Part shown: piece by piece, positions 46,390-54,709 of the stretch | Position numbering within the stretch: position 1 is the stretch's first letter | Layout: every line of letters begins with the position of its first letter | From: an uncultured Alphaproteobacteria bacterium | Lineage (GTDB): Bacteria; Pseudomonadota; Alphaproteobacteria; HIMB59 | Direction: 5' to 3' | Assembly: GCA_902619375.1 (NCBI GenBank) | Contig: CACNEB010000006.1 | Span: 1 to 64,000 of the forward strand | Length of the DNA stretch: 64,000 nt | Program-made: the position numbers and the translations under genes | The notes under the pieces: generated by a model | Seen by the model: the letters and a program-made list of their open reading frames with translations, nothing else | Databases searched by the model: none | Told to the model about the DNA's origin: nothing

Positions 46390-47223
46390 ATGGAGGCAGT
46401 TATATGGAATATTGTTATCATTCTATCTATTCTAGGTGCCTATAAATACAGCAGAAATGTTGGAATTGGCTTTACTGTTTTTTGGTCTATTTGGACTTTA
46501 GCAATGCTATGGGGTGGTCTTCAAAATATCCAGTTAATTGGAGTGGCTGTATCAAGTTTTATAGGGTTTAATTTTTCAAAAAAAATATCTGTTCAAGAAG
46601 AAACTATTCATAAACAAAGGCAAAAAATAGAAGAATTCGAGAGGGATAAATCTAGAATTGATAATGAGAACTTATCACAAAGAATTAATTCTTTTAATCC
46701 TAATGATATTGAAGTCATAGACACTAATGCCGAACATAGAGAATTTCTTATAAATGCTTTAGATGAAGCAAAAATTCAAATAATTATCCTTTCAGGTTGG
46801 GCTAATAGCTATGTATTAAATTTAGATTTTAGAAAAAAGATAAAGTACGCATTATCGAGGGGAGTAAATATCTACATTGGTTATGGATATAAATCATATG
46901 GGCAAACTATCTTAAAAAAACATGAAGAAGAGGCTAAAAGAGATTTAGAAGACTTAAAACAATGGTGCAAGTCTCAAGATACCAAAGGTGAGCTATTTGT
47001 TAATTATTATCCAAATCATTCAAAGATTTTAATCTTTGATTATTTCTTTGCCATAAATGGAAGCTTTAACTGGCTATCTAATTCAGGTGGAGCTCAAAAT
47101 GAGGAAAGAAGCTGGGTTGTCTATGATAAAAAATTTATTGAGTCAGAAAGTGAATTAATAATTAGTAGAATTAAGACAACGAGAAGAGACTTTTTTAAAA
47201 AAGTGTATCCATTCAAACACTGA
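46390..47223 (+). CDS. Membrane-anchored PLD-family protein with single HKD motif
   Basis: The 277-residue protein has two N-terminal hydrophobic helices (about 3-18 and 26-60 region), a charged coiled coil (about 66-100), and a PLD-like domain (about 105-277). The HKD motif is complete: His210, Lys212, Asp217, Gly224-Ser225, followed by FNW and N-x-E-x-R near 237-240. Single-HKD proteins act as dimeric nucleases or phosphodiesterases. Membrane location plus an adjacent HNH gene hint at a role against incoming DNA, but this is inference. The HNH gene begins 3 bases after its stop. It is first in the island's rightward operon. Confidence 0.75.
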   Translation: MEAVIWNIVIILSILGAYKYSRNVGIGFTVFWSIWTLAMLWGGLQNIQLIGVAVSSFIGFNFSKKISVQEETIHKQRQKIEEFERDKSRIDNENLSQRINSFNPNDIEVIDTNAEHREFLINALDEAKIQIIILSGWANSYVLNLDFRKKIKYALSRGVNIYIGYGYKSYGQTILKKHEEEAKRDLEDLKQWCKSQDTKGELFVNYYPNHSKILIFDYFFAINGSFNWLSNSGGAQNEERSWVVYDKKFIESESELIISRIKTTRRDFFKKVYPFKH

Positions 47224-47225
47224 TA

Positions 47226-47750
47226 ATGCTTAGTAACTCTCAAACTTGTTACAAATGCAAAACAGATAAAGATTTAGTTCAATTTACGAGAAGAAAAGAC
47301 GGGAAGTATTATAGGATGTGTAAGTCTTGTAATGAAAAATTACATTTAGGAAAAAATAAAGGAAAAAGACTTAAGCACACTGAGTCACATAGGACTTGTT
47401 ATAAATGCCAAAGATTTTTGCCTGTAGAAAACTTTACTAGAAGAGCAACTGGGATTTATTTTTCTGGTTGTAAAGAATGTAATAAATATGGCTTTGCACA
47501 AACGAGAAGGTCAAGAATTTTGAATGCCGAGGGTAGTTTTACAACAAAAGAATTTAATGAAAAACTTAAAAAATATAATTGTTGTCCAATGTGTAAAAGA
47601 AAATGGGAAGATATTGAATTACCCAAAAATAAAAAAGTTCCTTGGACAGCAGACCATATAATTCCTATTAGCAAAAATGGAAAAAATACTATTAATAATA
47701 TTCAACCGCTTTGTTTTAGTTGTAACTCTAAAAAAGGTGATAAATTGTAA
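47226..47750 (+). CDS. HNH endonuclease with duplicated CxxC zinc modules
   Basis: The 174-residue protein ends in an HNH domain: CPMC (120-123), ADHIIPISKNG with Asp143-His144, NNIQPLCFSCN with Asn158 and Cys163/Cys166. The N-terminal part has two copies of a 29-residue zinc module, TCYKC-x-F-TRR-x-G-x-Y-x-C-x-x-C, at 7-35 and 57-85, 50 residues apart, giving four CxxC pairs before the HNH pair. The duplication is clear by eye. It probably cleaves DNA; target recognition by the zinc modules is inference. It follows the PLD-like gene by 2 bases. Confidence 0.8.
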   Translation: MLSNSQTCYKCKTDKDLVQFTRRKDGKYYRMCKSCNEKLHLGKNKGKRLKHTESHRTCYKCQRFLPVENFTRRATGIYFSGCKECNKYGFAQTRRSRILNAEGSFTTKEFNEKLKKYNCCPMCKRKWEDIELPKNKKVPWTADHIIPISKNGKNTINNIQPLCFSCNSKKGDKL

Positions 47751-47772
47751 AAATGTATGATTCAGGGACTAA

Positions 47773-48060
47773 ATGAAATTTTTTAAAAACGATAAAGAAG
47801 ATAAAGCGGTCAAAGAATTTGTATCTGTCATGATGAATTCAAAAACTATTCTTAAAAATGCAAGATTTTATGAAAAAGAAACCTTTGCCTATTATAAAAG
47901 ACTTATTACCGCTATGAAAAAATTAAATAAAGTCTCTGATTTTTTCTCTCGGGAAGATGCAAAAAAATGGAAGATAGAAATAAATAAACTAGCAGATAAA
48001 GAAATGGAAAAATTGAAAAAATATCATGATAAGATGAAGAAATTAGCAGAAGACTTATGA
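47773..48060 (+). CDS. Small lysine-rich helical protein of the island
   Basis: The 95-residue product is highly charged and helical throughout, with KFFKNDKEDKAVKEFV at the start, VMMNSKTILKNARFYEKE, and a C-terminal coiled-coil-like KEMEKLKKYHDKMKKLAE. No family recognised and no membrane segment. It lies 22 bases after the HNH gene in the same direction and could be a partner, antitoxin-like or DNA-binding protein, but nothing in the sequence decides this. Confidence 0.6.
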   Translation: MKFFKNDKEDKAVKEFVSVMMNSKTILKNARFYEKETFAYYKRLITAMKKLNKVSDFFSREDAKKWKIEINKLADKEMEKLKKYHDKMKKLAEDL

Positions 48061-48091
48061 GAGGATTTTGGGTTAAATAATTTTGACTAAG

Positions 48092-48424
48092 TTAATCATT
48101 ACAAGGAAAAGCTACATGTAATGCCATGTTTGCTAAAAAAACATAGCTAGTATTTTTCCAAAAATCTTTATCTTTTAAATAATGTGCATCTATAACTTTT
48201 AACATATCATTAAGACTCACATCAGAGGTATTGCAAATATTCTTTTTTCCAGTTAATACAAAGTTTGCTTCATGTGCATGTATTAATCCCTCGACAATAC
48301 CTAAGGCATATATTTTTAACTCTTTTGATGATTGGTAATTGTTTACAATATCTTTAGCTCTAGCATGGTTGTCGGCAAACAATAAATTGGGAATAACTAA
48401 CAAAAAAATTAAAAATTTTTTCAT
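48092..48424 (-). CDS. Secreted Rap1a/Tai-like protein
   Basis: The 110-residue protein has a signal peptide (MKKFLIFLLVIPNLLFADNH, cleavage near residues 17-22). The mature part fits the Rap1a/Tai immunity-protein pattern: a GIVEGLIHAH helix, NICNTSDVSLNDMLKVIDAHYL with Cys64, and ALHVAFPC with Cys108, so a disulphide is likely. Tai proteins neutralise amidase effectors of type VI secretion, but many family members have unknown roles. It is convergent with the other three island genes. Family assignment rests on pattern only. Confidence 0.6.
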   Translation of the reverse strand: MKKFLIFLLVIPNLLFADNHARAKDIVNNYQSSKELKIYALGIVEGLIHAHEANFVLTGKKNICNTSDVSLNDMLKVIDAHYLKDKDFWKNTSYVFLANMALHVAFPCND

Positions 48425-48560
48425 AAAAATGATTATAAATGAGAATTCGAGTGCTAGGAAGAAATTTGATAATAAACTACCATATCCCCCTATTCACACA
48501 CAATTAACGTCAAAATCTAGGAAAAGTAATTAAAATATATTTATTTGAATGCACGTCTCT

Positions 48561-48578
48561 GACACAATCTGGACACAA
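48561..48578 (+). repeat. Subterminal paired 7-mer site, right end of island
   Basis: GACACAA-TCTG-GACACAA, the counterpart of the site at 46351-46368 (16 of 18 bases identical; both differences are the same T-to-A change in each 7-mer). It lies 74 bases inside the right repeat, in a gap between the Rap1a-like gene and tRNA-Pro that holds no other recognisable feature. Confidence 0.6.
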
Positions 48579-48653
48579 ATATGGCTTAGTCACACTTAAA
48601 TTTTATTTAGAAAAAAAAGCTTTAACTCAAAAGCATTGTGTTTTATGTGGAAT

Positions 48654-48730
48654 TGGTCGGGGGTACTGGACTTGAACCAGCGACCTCGCGCCCCCCAGAC
48701 GCGCACTCTACCAGACTGAGCTAACCCCCG
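48654..48730 (-). tRNA. tRNA-Pro (GGG anticodon)
   Basis: The minus strand from 48730 begins CGGGGGTTAGCTCAG, has anticodon stem CGCGT/GCGCG with loop CTGGGGG (anticodon GGG at 48694-48696), T-arm GGTTCAAGTCC and acceptor ACCCCCG plus A and encoded CCA ending at 48654. It pairs fully. Its 3' half is duplicated at 46241-46287, marking it as an integration site. It is next to a merR-type gene and ihfA, a common alphaproteobacterial arrangement. Confidence 0.96.
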
Positions 48731-48731
48731 A

Positions 48732-49040
48732 TTATCTAAACTTCTTTAATAGTCCTAATAAATCCCTCAAGTCTAAAACAATTTTATCATCTAGTGATTT
48801 AATTTTAATTTTTGGTTTTGATAAATGATTATTAACTCCATCTAAGGTCAATTTTTGAACATCAAGTAAATATTTTATTTTTTTTAAAAGAAGTAAATTC
48901 TCATAATCATATAACCTATGTCCAGATTGAGTTCTAATAACTTTAAGTTTTGAAATTCTACTTTCCCAAAATCTAATAGTATGTTTCTGTTCTCCTACTA
49001 ATTGAGATATATCATCAATGTTGTAAAAATTTTTGTTCAT
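48732..49040 (-). CDS. MerR-family transcriptional regulator (short, cluster with ihfA)
   Basis: The 102-residue protein is mostly a MerR-type winged helix: FYNIDDISQLVGEQKHTIRFWESRI (5-29), then SGHRLYDYENLLLLKKIKYLL. The C-terminal effector domain is only a short helix, and no metal-binding cysteines are present. It overlaps the ihfA stop by 4 bases and ends 1 base from tRNA-Pro. This small MerR after plsX-ihfA is typical of Alphaproteobacteria; its target is not known. Confidence 0.85.
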   Translation of the reverse strand: MNKNFYNIDDISQLVGEQKHTIRFWESRISKLKVIRTQSGHRLYDYENLLLLKKIKYLLDVQKLTLDGVNNHLSKPKIKIKSLDDKIVLDLRDLLGLLKKFR

Positions 49041-49312
49041 AAAACTAATTTATTTGATTTTTTAAAGCTAATAACTTTTCTTGATTTTATTAAATACTCC
49101 TGTTTTGTTTTTGGATTTCTTCCTAATCTCTCATTTTTTTTTTTGATTTTAAATGAACCAATATTATTTATTGATAAATCAGAGTGGGTCATCTCTTTAC
49201 TCCAAATTTCAAGAATTTTATCAATTTTTTTGTAAGCTGTTGAGTATGCTACACCAAATTCAAAAGATATTTGCTTAGCTATAGTTTCTCTAGTTACTTT
49301 ATCTTGAGACAT
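49037..49312 (-). CDS. ihfA: Integration host factor alpha-type / HU-family DNA-binding protein
   Basis: The 91-residue protein has the HU/IHF layout: VTRETIAKQISFEFGV helix, and a beta arm with NIGSFKIKKKNERLGRNPKT, where the GRNPKT motif and its proline intercalate DNA. The ATG at 49312 (MSQDKVT) is preferred to one five codons earlier. It overlaps plsX by 14 bases. The normal plsX-fabH-ihfA order lacks fabH here. Confidence 0.85.
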   Translation of the reverse strand: MSQDKVTRETIAKQISFEFGVAYSTAYKKIDKILEIWSKEMTHSDLSINNIGSFKIKKKNERLGRNPKTKQEYLIKSRKVISFKKSNKLVL

Positions 49313-50303
49313 TTTTCTTAATCTCATTTAATAAATTAAAATCGATGCATCTTACACCAAACTCAATAGCATTTGCAAATGCATGTGAGTCAGCATTTCC
49401 GTGACTTTTGATTACAATACCATTTACCCCTATTAACATTCCACCATTGTAGTTTCTAGGATCTATTAACTTTTTAAAGTCATTGAAATTTTTTTTTAGA
49501 AGTAAAGATAGAATTTTTGAGTAAGAAGATGAAGTTAAACTTTTTTTTAGAGAGTCGGTTATAAATTTTGATACCCCTTCAGCTGTTTTTAATGCAATAT
49601 TTCCAGAAAATCCATCAGTGACAATAACATGGTTATTCGTTGAGGTTATCTCATCTGCTTCAACAAATCCTTGATAATTTATTCTTTTATCACTCTTCAT
49701 CAATTCATGTGTCTCTTTAATTAAATTATTACCTTTAAGCTCCTCTGATCCAATATTTAAAAGTGCTACTTTGGGATCAATTTGTGGATAAAGAACTTTG
49801 TAATAGGTACTACCCATAACTGCAAAATCTAAAAGATTTTCTGAGTTACATTCAGCATTTGCTCCCAAATCTAAAAAACATACTGGATGATTTTCTGATG
49901 GAAAAAGTGAGGCAATTGCTGGTCTTGAAATATTTTCAATAGTTCTCAAATACACAGTTGAATAGGCCATCATGGCTCCGGTATTTCCTGCTGAAATAGT
50001 TATTTGATTTTTGTTTTCTTTTAAATTTAATATAGCGTTAGACATTGAACTATTTCGATTGTCCTTTTTTAAAGCATCGCTTGGTTTCATGTCTGGAGAA
50101 ATAAAATTTTCTGATGGAGTCCATTTAGAGTTAGCAAATAGCGTTGAAAATAATGGTTCAAATTTCTCATAAATATGCCCATCAGAATGTAAATTGAAGT
50201 TAATAGAGGGGTTTTTCCTTTGAGCCAGTAATGCGCCTTCAAGGACTGATTTTGGGGCAAAGTCTCCGCCGTGTAGGTCAAGGTTTATTATATATTTGCT
50301 CAT
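49299..50303 (-). CDS. plsX: Phosphate acyltransferase PlsX
   Basis: The 334-residue protein makes acyl-phosphate from acyl-ACP for phospholipid synthesis. It begins IINLDLHGGDFAPKSVLEGA, with SAGNTGAMMAYS, LDLGANAECNSENLLDFAVMG and VTDGFSGNIALKTAEGV, all family motifs, and ends with HGNADSHAFANAI. The Gly-rich DxxGGD start has His-Gly-Gly-Asp in place of Met/Gly-Gly-Asp. It is divergent from the bamE-like gene with a 49-base gap and overlaps ihfA. Confidence 0.94.
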   Translation of the reverse strand: MSKYIINLDLHGGDFAPKSVLEGALLAQRKNPSINFNLHSDGHIYEKFEPLFSTLFANSKWTPSENFISPDMKPSDALKKDNRNSSMSNAILNLKENKNQITISAGNTGAMMAYSTVYLRTIENISRPAIASLFPSENHPVCFLDLGANAECNSENLLDFAVMGSTYYKVLYPQIDPKVALLNIGSEELKGNNLIKETHELMKSDKRINYQGFVEADEITSTNNHVIVTDGFSGNIALKTAEGVSKFITDSLKKSLTSSSYSKILSLLLKKNFNDFKKLIDPRNYNGGMLIGVNGIVIKSHGNADSHAFANAIEFGVRCIDFNLLNEIKKNVSR

Positions 50304-50352
50304 AAATGTTTATTATTGCTTTAAAGAAACTTATACCTTATTTGTGTTTATT

Positions 50353-50685
50353 GTGAATATTTTAAAAATTAAGTCTTTTTTACTTATTGTTAGCTTATTA
50401 TTGGTTTTATCGTCATGTGTAAATGAAGTACATTTTTCTGGGATTAATGAAAATAAATATCAAAAAATATATGAAAACTATAAGACAAATAATTATTCAA
50501 AAGAGGACATTATTAATATTTTAGGCCCTCCGATGGTCGAAGAGGACTCTAATAATCTATGGATATACAGAATAAAAAAAGAAAAGGGAAACTACACTAT
50601 AAAAAAGATAATCTACAACAAGACTCTAAAATTAAAATTTAAAAATAATATTTTAGAGTCTGTAGAAGAAATAATATTAAATTAA
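50353..50685 (+). CDS. bamE: BamE/SmpA-like outer-membrane lipoprotein
   Basis: The 110-residue protein has a lipoprotein signal, [17 protein letters not shown], with the lipid-anchored Cys about residue 22, then the BamE pattern [26 protein letters not shown] use the GTG at 50353, which starts just before the signal; the in-frame ATG at 50296 would overlap plsX. BamE supports beta-barrel insertion. It ends overlapping the convergent hppA gene by 4 bases. It fills the normal place of bamE before plsX in Alphaproteobacteria. Confidence 0.78.
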   Translation: MNILKIKSFLLIVSLLLVLSSCVNEVHFSGINENKYQKIYENYKTNNYSKEDIINILGPPMVEEDSNNLWIYRIKKEKGNYTIKKIIYNKTLKLKFKNNILESVEEIILN

Positions 50686-52805
50686 ATAATATTCAAATGG
50701 ACAACTATTGATAATAACAATATTGAAACAATATTTGTTATTTTAATCATTGGATTAACAGCTGGGCCTGCTGTGTCTTTATATGGGTCGCCTACTGTAT
50801 CACCTGTAACTGATGCTTTGTGTGTTTCACTTCCCTTTCCGCCTAAGTTACCATCTTCAATATATTTTTTTGCATTATCCCACGCTCCTCCTCCAGCGGT
50901 CATCGATATAGCTACGAAGAAACCAGTAACAATAACTCCTATTAAAAGAGCGCCTAGTGCTTGGAATGCCGTATTTACGCTACCTGTAAGAGAATAAACA
51001 CCAAAAAATATAATAACTGGTGATAGAACGGGTAATAGTGAAGGTATAATCATTTCTTTGATGGCTGCTTTTGTAAGTATATCAACACACTTACCATAAT
51101 CAGGTTTTTCTTTTCCTGACATAATACCTTTTTTTTCTTTGAACTGTCGTCTAACCTCTAAAACAACTGAGCCTGCAGCTCTTCCTACCGCAGTCATGCT
51201 TAAAGCACTAAACAAGAAAGGTAGTAATCCACCTAATAAAAGCCCAATTATCACGTAAGGCTCTGATAAATCAAAGGATACTTTGAATGCATTATTGCCA
51301 GTTTCTTGATTAAAGAATTTAAGATCTTCGGTATAAGCGGCAAATAAAACTAATGCGCCAAGACCAGCTGATCCAATAGCGTAACCTTTTGTAACAGCTT
51401 TAGTGGTGTTACCAACTGCATCCAGAGCATCTGTTCTCTCTCTAACTCGTTTGTTCAAACCTGACATTTCAGCAATACCACCAGCGTTATCTGTTACAGG
51501 ACCGTATGCGTCCAAAGCAACTACCATTCCAGCAAGTGCCAACATTGATGTGACCGCAATTGCAATACCGAAAAGTCCTGCAGTTGAAAATGTTAAGCCT
51601 ATACCTGCACAGATTATTAATACAGGTATTGCTGTTGATTCCATTCCCATAGCTAGTCCTTGTATAATATTGGTAGCGTGTCCAGTTTGAGATGCTTCAG
51701 CAACGCTTTTTACAGGTCTGTATTCAGTACTGGTGTAATATTCTGTAATGAAAACGAGTGCCAAAGTAATTAATAGGCCATAAACCGCACAAAGAAACAA
51801 GTCCATTCCGTTGTACCATTTGCTTCCTAATTGGAAAAATTTGTCAAAGCCTATTGAATATTGAGTAATAATTGCAAATAAAATCACTGATATAAACAAT
51901 GTCATAAAAAACCCCTTATATAATGCTCCCATAATTGAGGATTTAGGAGTTGATATTGATACAAATTTAGAGCCAATTATAGAGGCTAAAATACTAGATC
52001 CAGCAATTAATAATGGATAAATTGTCAGCTCGGTTACAGCTCCTTGAAAAATAATCGCCAATACCATTGTAGCAACGATTGAAACAACATAAGTTTCAAA
52101 TAAGTCTGCAGCCATACCAGCGCAATCTCCAACATTGTCTCCTACGTTATCTGCTATCACAGCTGGGTTCCTAGGATCGTCCTCAGGAATATTTTTTTCC
52201 ACTTTACCAACTAAATCAGCACCAACGTCAGCACCTTTTGTAAAAATTCCTCCACCCAATCTTGCAAATATTGAAATTAACGAAGATCCAAAACCAAGAG
52301 CAACGAGTGGCTCAATTAGCTCTCTTCCTGTTCTTTCAAAACCATAGTATAAGATCATAAAATAACCTGCTATACCTGCCAGAGCTAATCCAACAACTAA
52401 CAATCCTGTCACTGCTCCAGCATTAAAAGCTACATAAAGCCCTTTTTTTAGAGAGGAACTTGCAGCTTGAGCGGTTGTGACATTAGCTCTAACAGAGACA
52501 TTCATTCCTATGTAACCAGCGAGACCAGATAGAACAGCTCCTATCAAAAAACCTACAGGTACATCGTAAATATGTTTGAAAGGTATTAAAAAAAAAGCAA
52601 AGAATATTACAATTCCAACAATAGCTATAGTAGTATACTGACGGTTTAAATAAGCTTTAGCTCCTTCTTGAATTGCACTGGAAATTAAGGTCATTCTTTT
52701 TGTACCTTTTGGTAAACTTAAAATCTTATTGGTTGTGAATAATCCGAAAGCAATTGCTGCTATTGCAGCAAGAATTACTATTTGTAAGAACTGTATTTGA
52801 GACAT
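50682..52805 (-). CDS. hppA: Proton-pumping membrane pyrophosphatase, K+-independent type
   Basis: The 707-residue protein has about 16 helices and the pyrophosphate-binding loop [53 protein letters not shown], and the end motif [17 protein letters not shown]. The K+-dependence position reads [10 protein letters not shown] with Lys469, matching K+-independent H+-PPases; K+-dependent ones have Ala there. It saves energy by coupling PPi hydrolysis to proton export. It follows nusB by 31 bases, where thiL usually intervenes. Confidence 0.95.
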   Translation of the reverse strand: MSQIQFLQIVILAAIAAIAFGLFTTNKILSLPKGTKRMTLISSAIQEGAKAYLNRQYTTIAIVGIVIFFAFFLIPFKHIYDVPVGFLIGAVLSGLAGYIGMNVSVRANVTTAQAASSSLKKGLYVAFNAGAVTGLLVVGLALAGIAGYFMILYYGFERTGRELIEPLVALGFGSSLISIFARLGGGIFTKGADVGADLVGKVEKNIPEDDPRNPAVIADNVGDNVGDCAGMAADLFETYVVSIVATMVLAIIFQGAVTELTIYPLLIAGSSILASIIGSKFVSISTPKSSIMGALYKGFFMTLFISVILFAIITQYSIGFDKFFQLGSKWYNGMDLFLCAVYGLLITLALVFITEYYTSTEYRPVKSVAEASQTGHATNIIQGLAMGMESTAIPVLIICAGIGLTFSTAGLFGIAIAVTSMLALAGMVVALDAYGPVTDNAGGIAEMSGLNKRVRERTDALDAVGNTTKAVTKGYAIGSAGLGALVLFAAYTEDLKFFNQETGNNAFKVSFDLSEPYVIIGLLLGGLLPFLFSALSMTAVGRAAGSVVLEVRRQFKEKKGIMSGKEKPDYGKCVDILTKAAIKEMIIPSLLPVLSPVIIFFGVYSLTGSVNTAFQALGALLIGVIVTGFFVAISMTAGGGAWDNAKKYIEDGNLGGKGSETHKASVTGDTVGDPYKDTAGPAVNPMIKITNIVSILLLSIVVHLNII

Positions 52806-52836
52806 GGTAAGTTGTTAATCTATTTTAATTTTATTT

Positions 52837-53223
52837 TCAAGATGCTTTTTTTGAGGCATTATCTAACAAATAGTTGAAGTATTTTACCTCTTCTTGGGTA
52901 AGAAAATCCTTAGAAAGCTTGATATATTCACTCATTAGTATCTTTTTTTTGTCTTTATTTATAAGATATTCAGAACAGAAGGCGTAAAGAAGGAAAAGCG
53001 TTATTTTGTTGGTTTTTTCAATTATCTTAGAATCAATCAGTCCTTTTATTTTTTCTAAATTAGAATTAAAGCTCTCATTTAATGAAAGTAATTTTTTTTT
53101 ATTAAAAGGTCTTTTTTTAATGTTTTGTTTTATAAATTCATCCAAATCATAATCAGTAGAATAATTTCTTTGAAATATAAATTGAAAGAAAAATAATCTC
53201 GTGTTTTTATTTAAATTAAGCAT
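52837..53223 (-). CDS. nusB: Transcription antitermination protein NusB
   Basis: The 128-residue all-helical protein begins NKNTRLFFFQFIFQRNYS and ends SKDFLTQEEVKYFNYLLDNASK, with a helix pattern compatible with NusB. The sequence is divergent, and the assignment depends partly on position: it directly follows ribH with a 13-base overlap, as in most Alphaproteobacteria. It would join NusE in rRNA antitermination. Confidence 0.78.
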   Translation of the reverse strand: MLNLNKNTRLFFFQFIFQRNYSTDYDLDEFIKQNIKKRPFNKKKLLSLNESFNSNLEKIKGLIDSKIIEKTNKITLFLLYAFCSEYLINKDKKKILMSEYIKLSKDFLTQEEVKYFNYLLDNASKKAS

Positions 53224-53627
53224 TCAATCATTTTAACCATAGCATTGGCAGCTTCTTTTCCTTTGTTTTTTGATTTTGATCTTTTTATCGCCTGAGACTT
53301 ATTGTAGGCATTTATAATACCATTGGATATGAGTGTATTTTTATTTTGATTTACGATATCTAAGAGTGCTTTTCCAACAGAGTCAGATATAACTTCAAAA
53401 TGATATGTTTCACCCTTAATAACACAACCAAGGGTAATAAATAAATTATAATTATTTGGTTTAATTTTCCATTTTATCATTTGAGGAATTTCATAAACAC
53501 CAGGAACAGTTAAAATTTCATATTTAAGTTTACTCTGTTCTAAAATCTCAATACAGGATTGTGTTAATGGGTCAGTTATTTCTTTGTAATAATTGGCTAC
53601 TACTATTTTAATTTTTAATTTTTTCAT
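53211..53627 (-). CDS. ribH: 6,7-dimethyl-8-ribityllumazine synthase
   Basis: The 138-residue protein has VANYYKEITDPL at the start, VPGVYEIPQMI, and LGCVIKGETYHFEVISDSV with the catalytic His near residue 84, the signature of lumazine synthase, followed by SNGIINAYNKSQAIKR. It condenses the RibB and RibD products. The start overlaps ribBA by 4 bases, and nusB by 13. Confidence 0.94.
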   Translation of the reverse strand: MKKLKIKIVVANYYKEITDPLTQSCIEILEQSKLKYEILTVPGVYEIPQMIKWKIKPNNYNLFITLGCVIKGETYHFEVISDSVGKALLDIVNQNKNTLISNGIINAYNKSQAIKRSKSKNKGKEAANAMVKMIECLI

Positions 53628-54697
53628 AAATTCTCTATTTTATTCACTCTTAATCCATAAATACCAAGGTCTAAATCCTCTCCTAGTGAATTAGATAATA
53701 CAGAAATATTATTAATAGAAAAATTTTTAAGAATTTGGGCTCCTAGACCATAATATTTTACCTTTTCATCATTTGATAACTTTCCTAAATCGCCTAATAT
53801 AGGATTATTAATAAGTACTATAATTCCAGATCCATGGGATTTTATTTTTTCAATTGAAGCATGTAAGTCTTTTGTTTTAGGATTATTAAAATTCATAATT
53901 ATATCATCAAAACCTTGAACTGGATGAACTCTAGTCAATACGCTATCTTGTTTAGATAAATCTCCTAAATGTAATGTTGCATGATGTAATCCATCTATAG
54001 TGTTTTCAAAAACATTAAATTCAAAAATATCTGAATAAATATTTTTAATCTGGTGTTGCTTTTCAGGAATTTTTTTTATGAGTAAATCATTTTTAATTCT
54101 ATAAGCGATAAGATCTTGAATTGTCCCTATATTAATTGAATGTTTTTTAGCGTAGGGTATCAGGTCTGGAACCCTAGCCATTGTACCGTCATCATTCATA
54201 ATTTCACAAATTACTGCAGAGTCATTTAATCCAGCTAATCTTGAAATGTCTACAGCCGCCTCCGTATGCCCTGCTCTTGTTAAAACACCTCCATCCCAGG
54301 CAATTAATGGGAAAACATGACCGGGGCTAATAATATCACCCGATTTAAAATTTGGATTTATAGCAGCTTTTACTGTTTCTGCTCTATCAAATGCGGAAAT
54401 ACCTGTGGTTATATTAGTGCTCGACTCTATTGAGACAGTAAATGCAGTAGTCTTTTTTTTCCAGTTATCAGGATTCATCAATGGAAGCTTTAATTCTTTT
54501 GCTCTCGTCTCAGAGATAGATAAACAAATTAAACCTCTTCCATAAGTCGCCATGAAATTGATGTGCTCTGGCTTACAAAGAGATGCAGGTATAATTAAAT
54601 CACCCTCATTCTCTCTATCCTCGCTATCAACTAGAATATACATTTTACCATTGCGAGCATCACTAATTATATTTTCAATATTTGTAAAATCTGACAT
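53624..54697 (-). CDS. ribB: RibBA-type DHBP synthase with degenerate GTP cyclohydrolase II half
   Basis: The 357-residue protein has an intact DHBP synthase domain (1-205): DSEDRENEGDLII (24-36), SISETRAKELKLP, SPGHVFPLIA and RAGHTEAAVDISRLAG. The C-terminal half (about 215-357) has the GTP cyclohydrolase II fold outline (LTRVHPVQ, YYGLGAQIL) but lacks the zinc-binding three-cysteine block and the RGIGL-like region. So GTP cyclohydrolase activity is probably lost, as in RibBX-type proteins. DHBP synthase supplies the C4 unit of riboflavin. A separate RibA must be encoded elsewhere. Confidence 0.9.
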   Translation of the reverse strand: MSDFTNIENIISDARNGKMYILVDSEDRENEGDLIIPASLCKPEHINFMATYGRGLICLSISETRAKELKLPLMNPDNWKKKTTAFTVSIESSTNITTGISAFDRAETVKAAINPNFKSGDIISPGHVFPLIAWDGGVLTRAGHTEAAVDISRLAGLNDSAVICEIMNDDGTMARVPDLIPYAKKHSINIGTIQDLIAYRIKNDLLIKKIPEKQHQIKNIYSDIFEFNVFENTIDGLHHATLHLGDLSKQDSVLTRVHPVQGFDDIIMNFNNPKTKDLHASIEKIKSHGSGIIVLINNPILGDLGKLSNDEKVKYYGLGAQILKNFSINNISVLSNSLGEDLDLGIYGLRVNKIENL

Positions 54698-54709
54698 TAA
54701 TTTAATAAC

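Larger units (their letters stand above)
46241..48699. mobile_element. 2.4-kb integrase-less island at tRNA-Pro flanked by 47-bp direct repeats
   Basis: The segment between a 47-bp copy of the 3' half of tRNA-Pro (46241-46287) and the same sequence within the intact tRNA-Pro gene (48653-48699) has the form of an integrated element: the recombined tRNA keeps its 3' end, and the displaced 3' copy lies at the far end. The copies differ at one base (A at 46276, G at 48688). Cargo: a PLD-like membrane protein, an HNH nuclease, a small lysine-rich protein and a Rap1a-like secreted protein. No integrase or excisionase ORF is present, so movement would need a helper or the element is decayed. Confidence 0.75.

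Noticed and set aside
46288..48652. Integrase or excisionase gene in the tRNA-Pro island
   Set aside because: All four ORFs were read; none has the tyrosine recombinase Arg-His-x-x-Arg-Tyr pattern or a serine recombinase domain, and the remaining gaps are too short.
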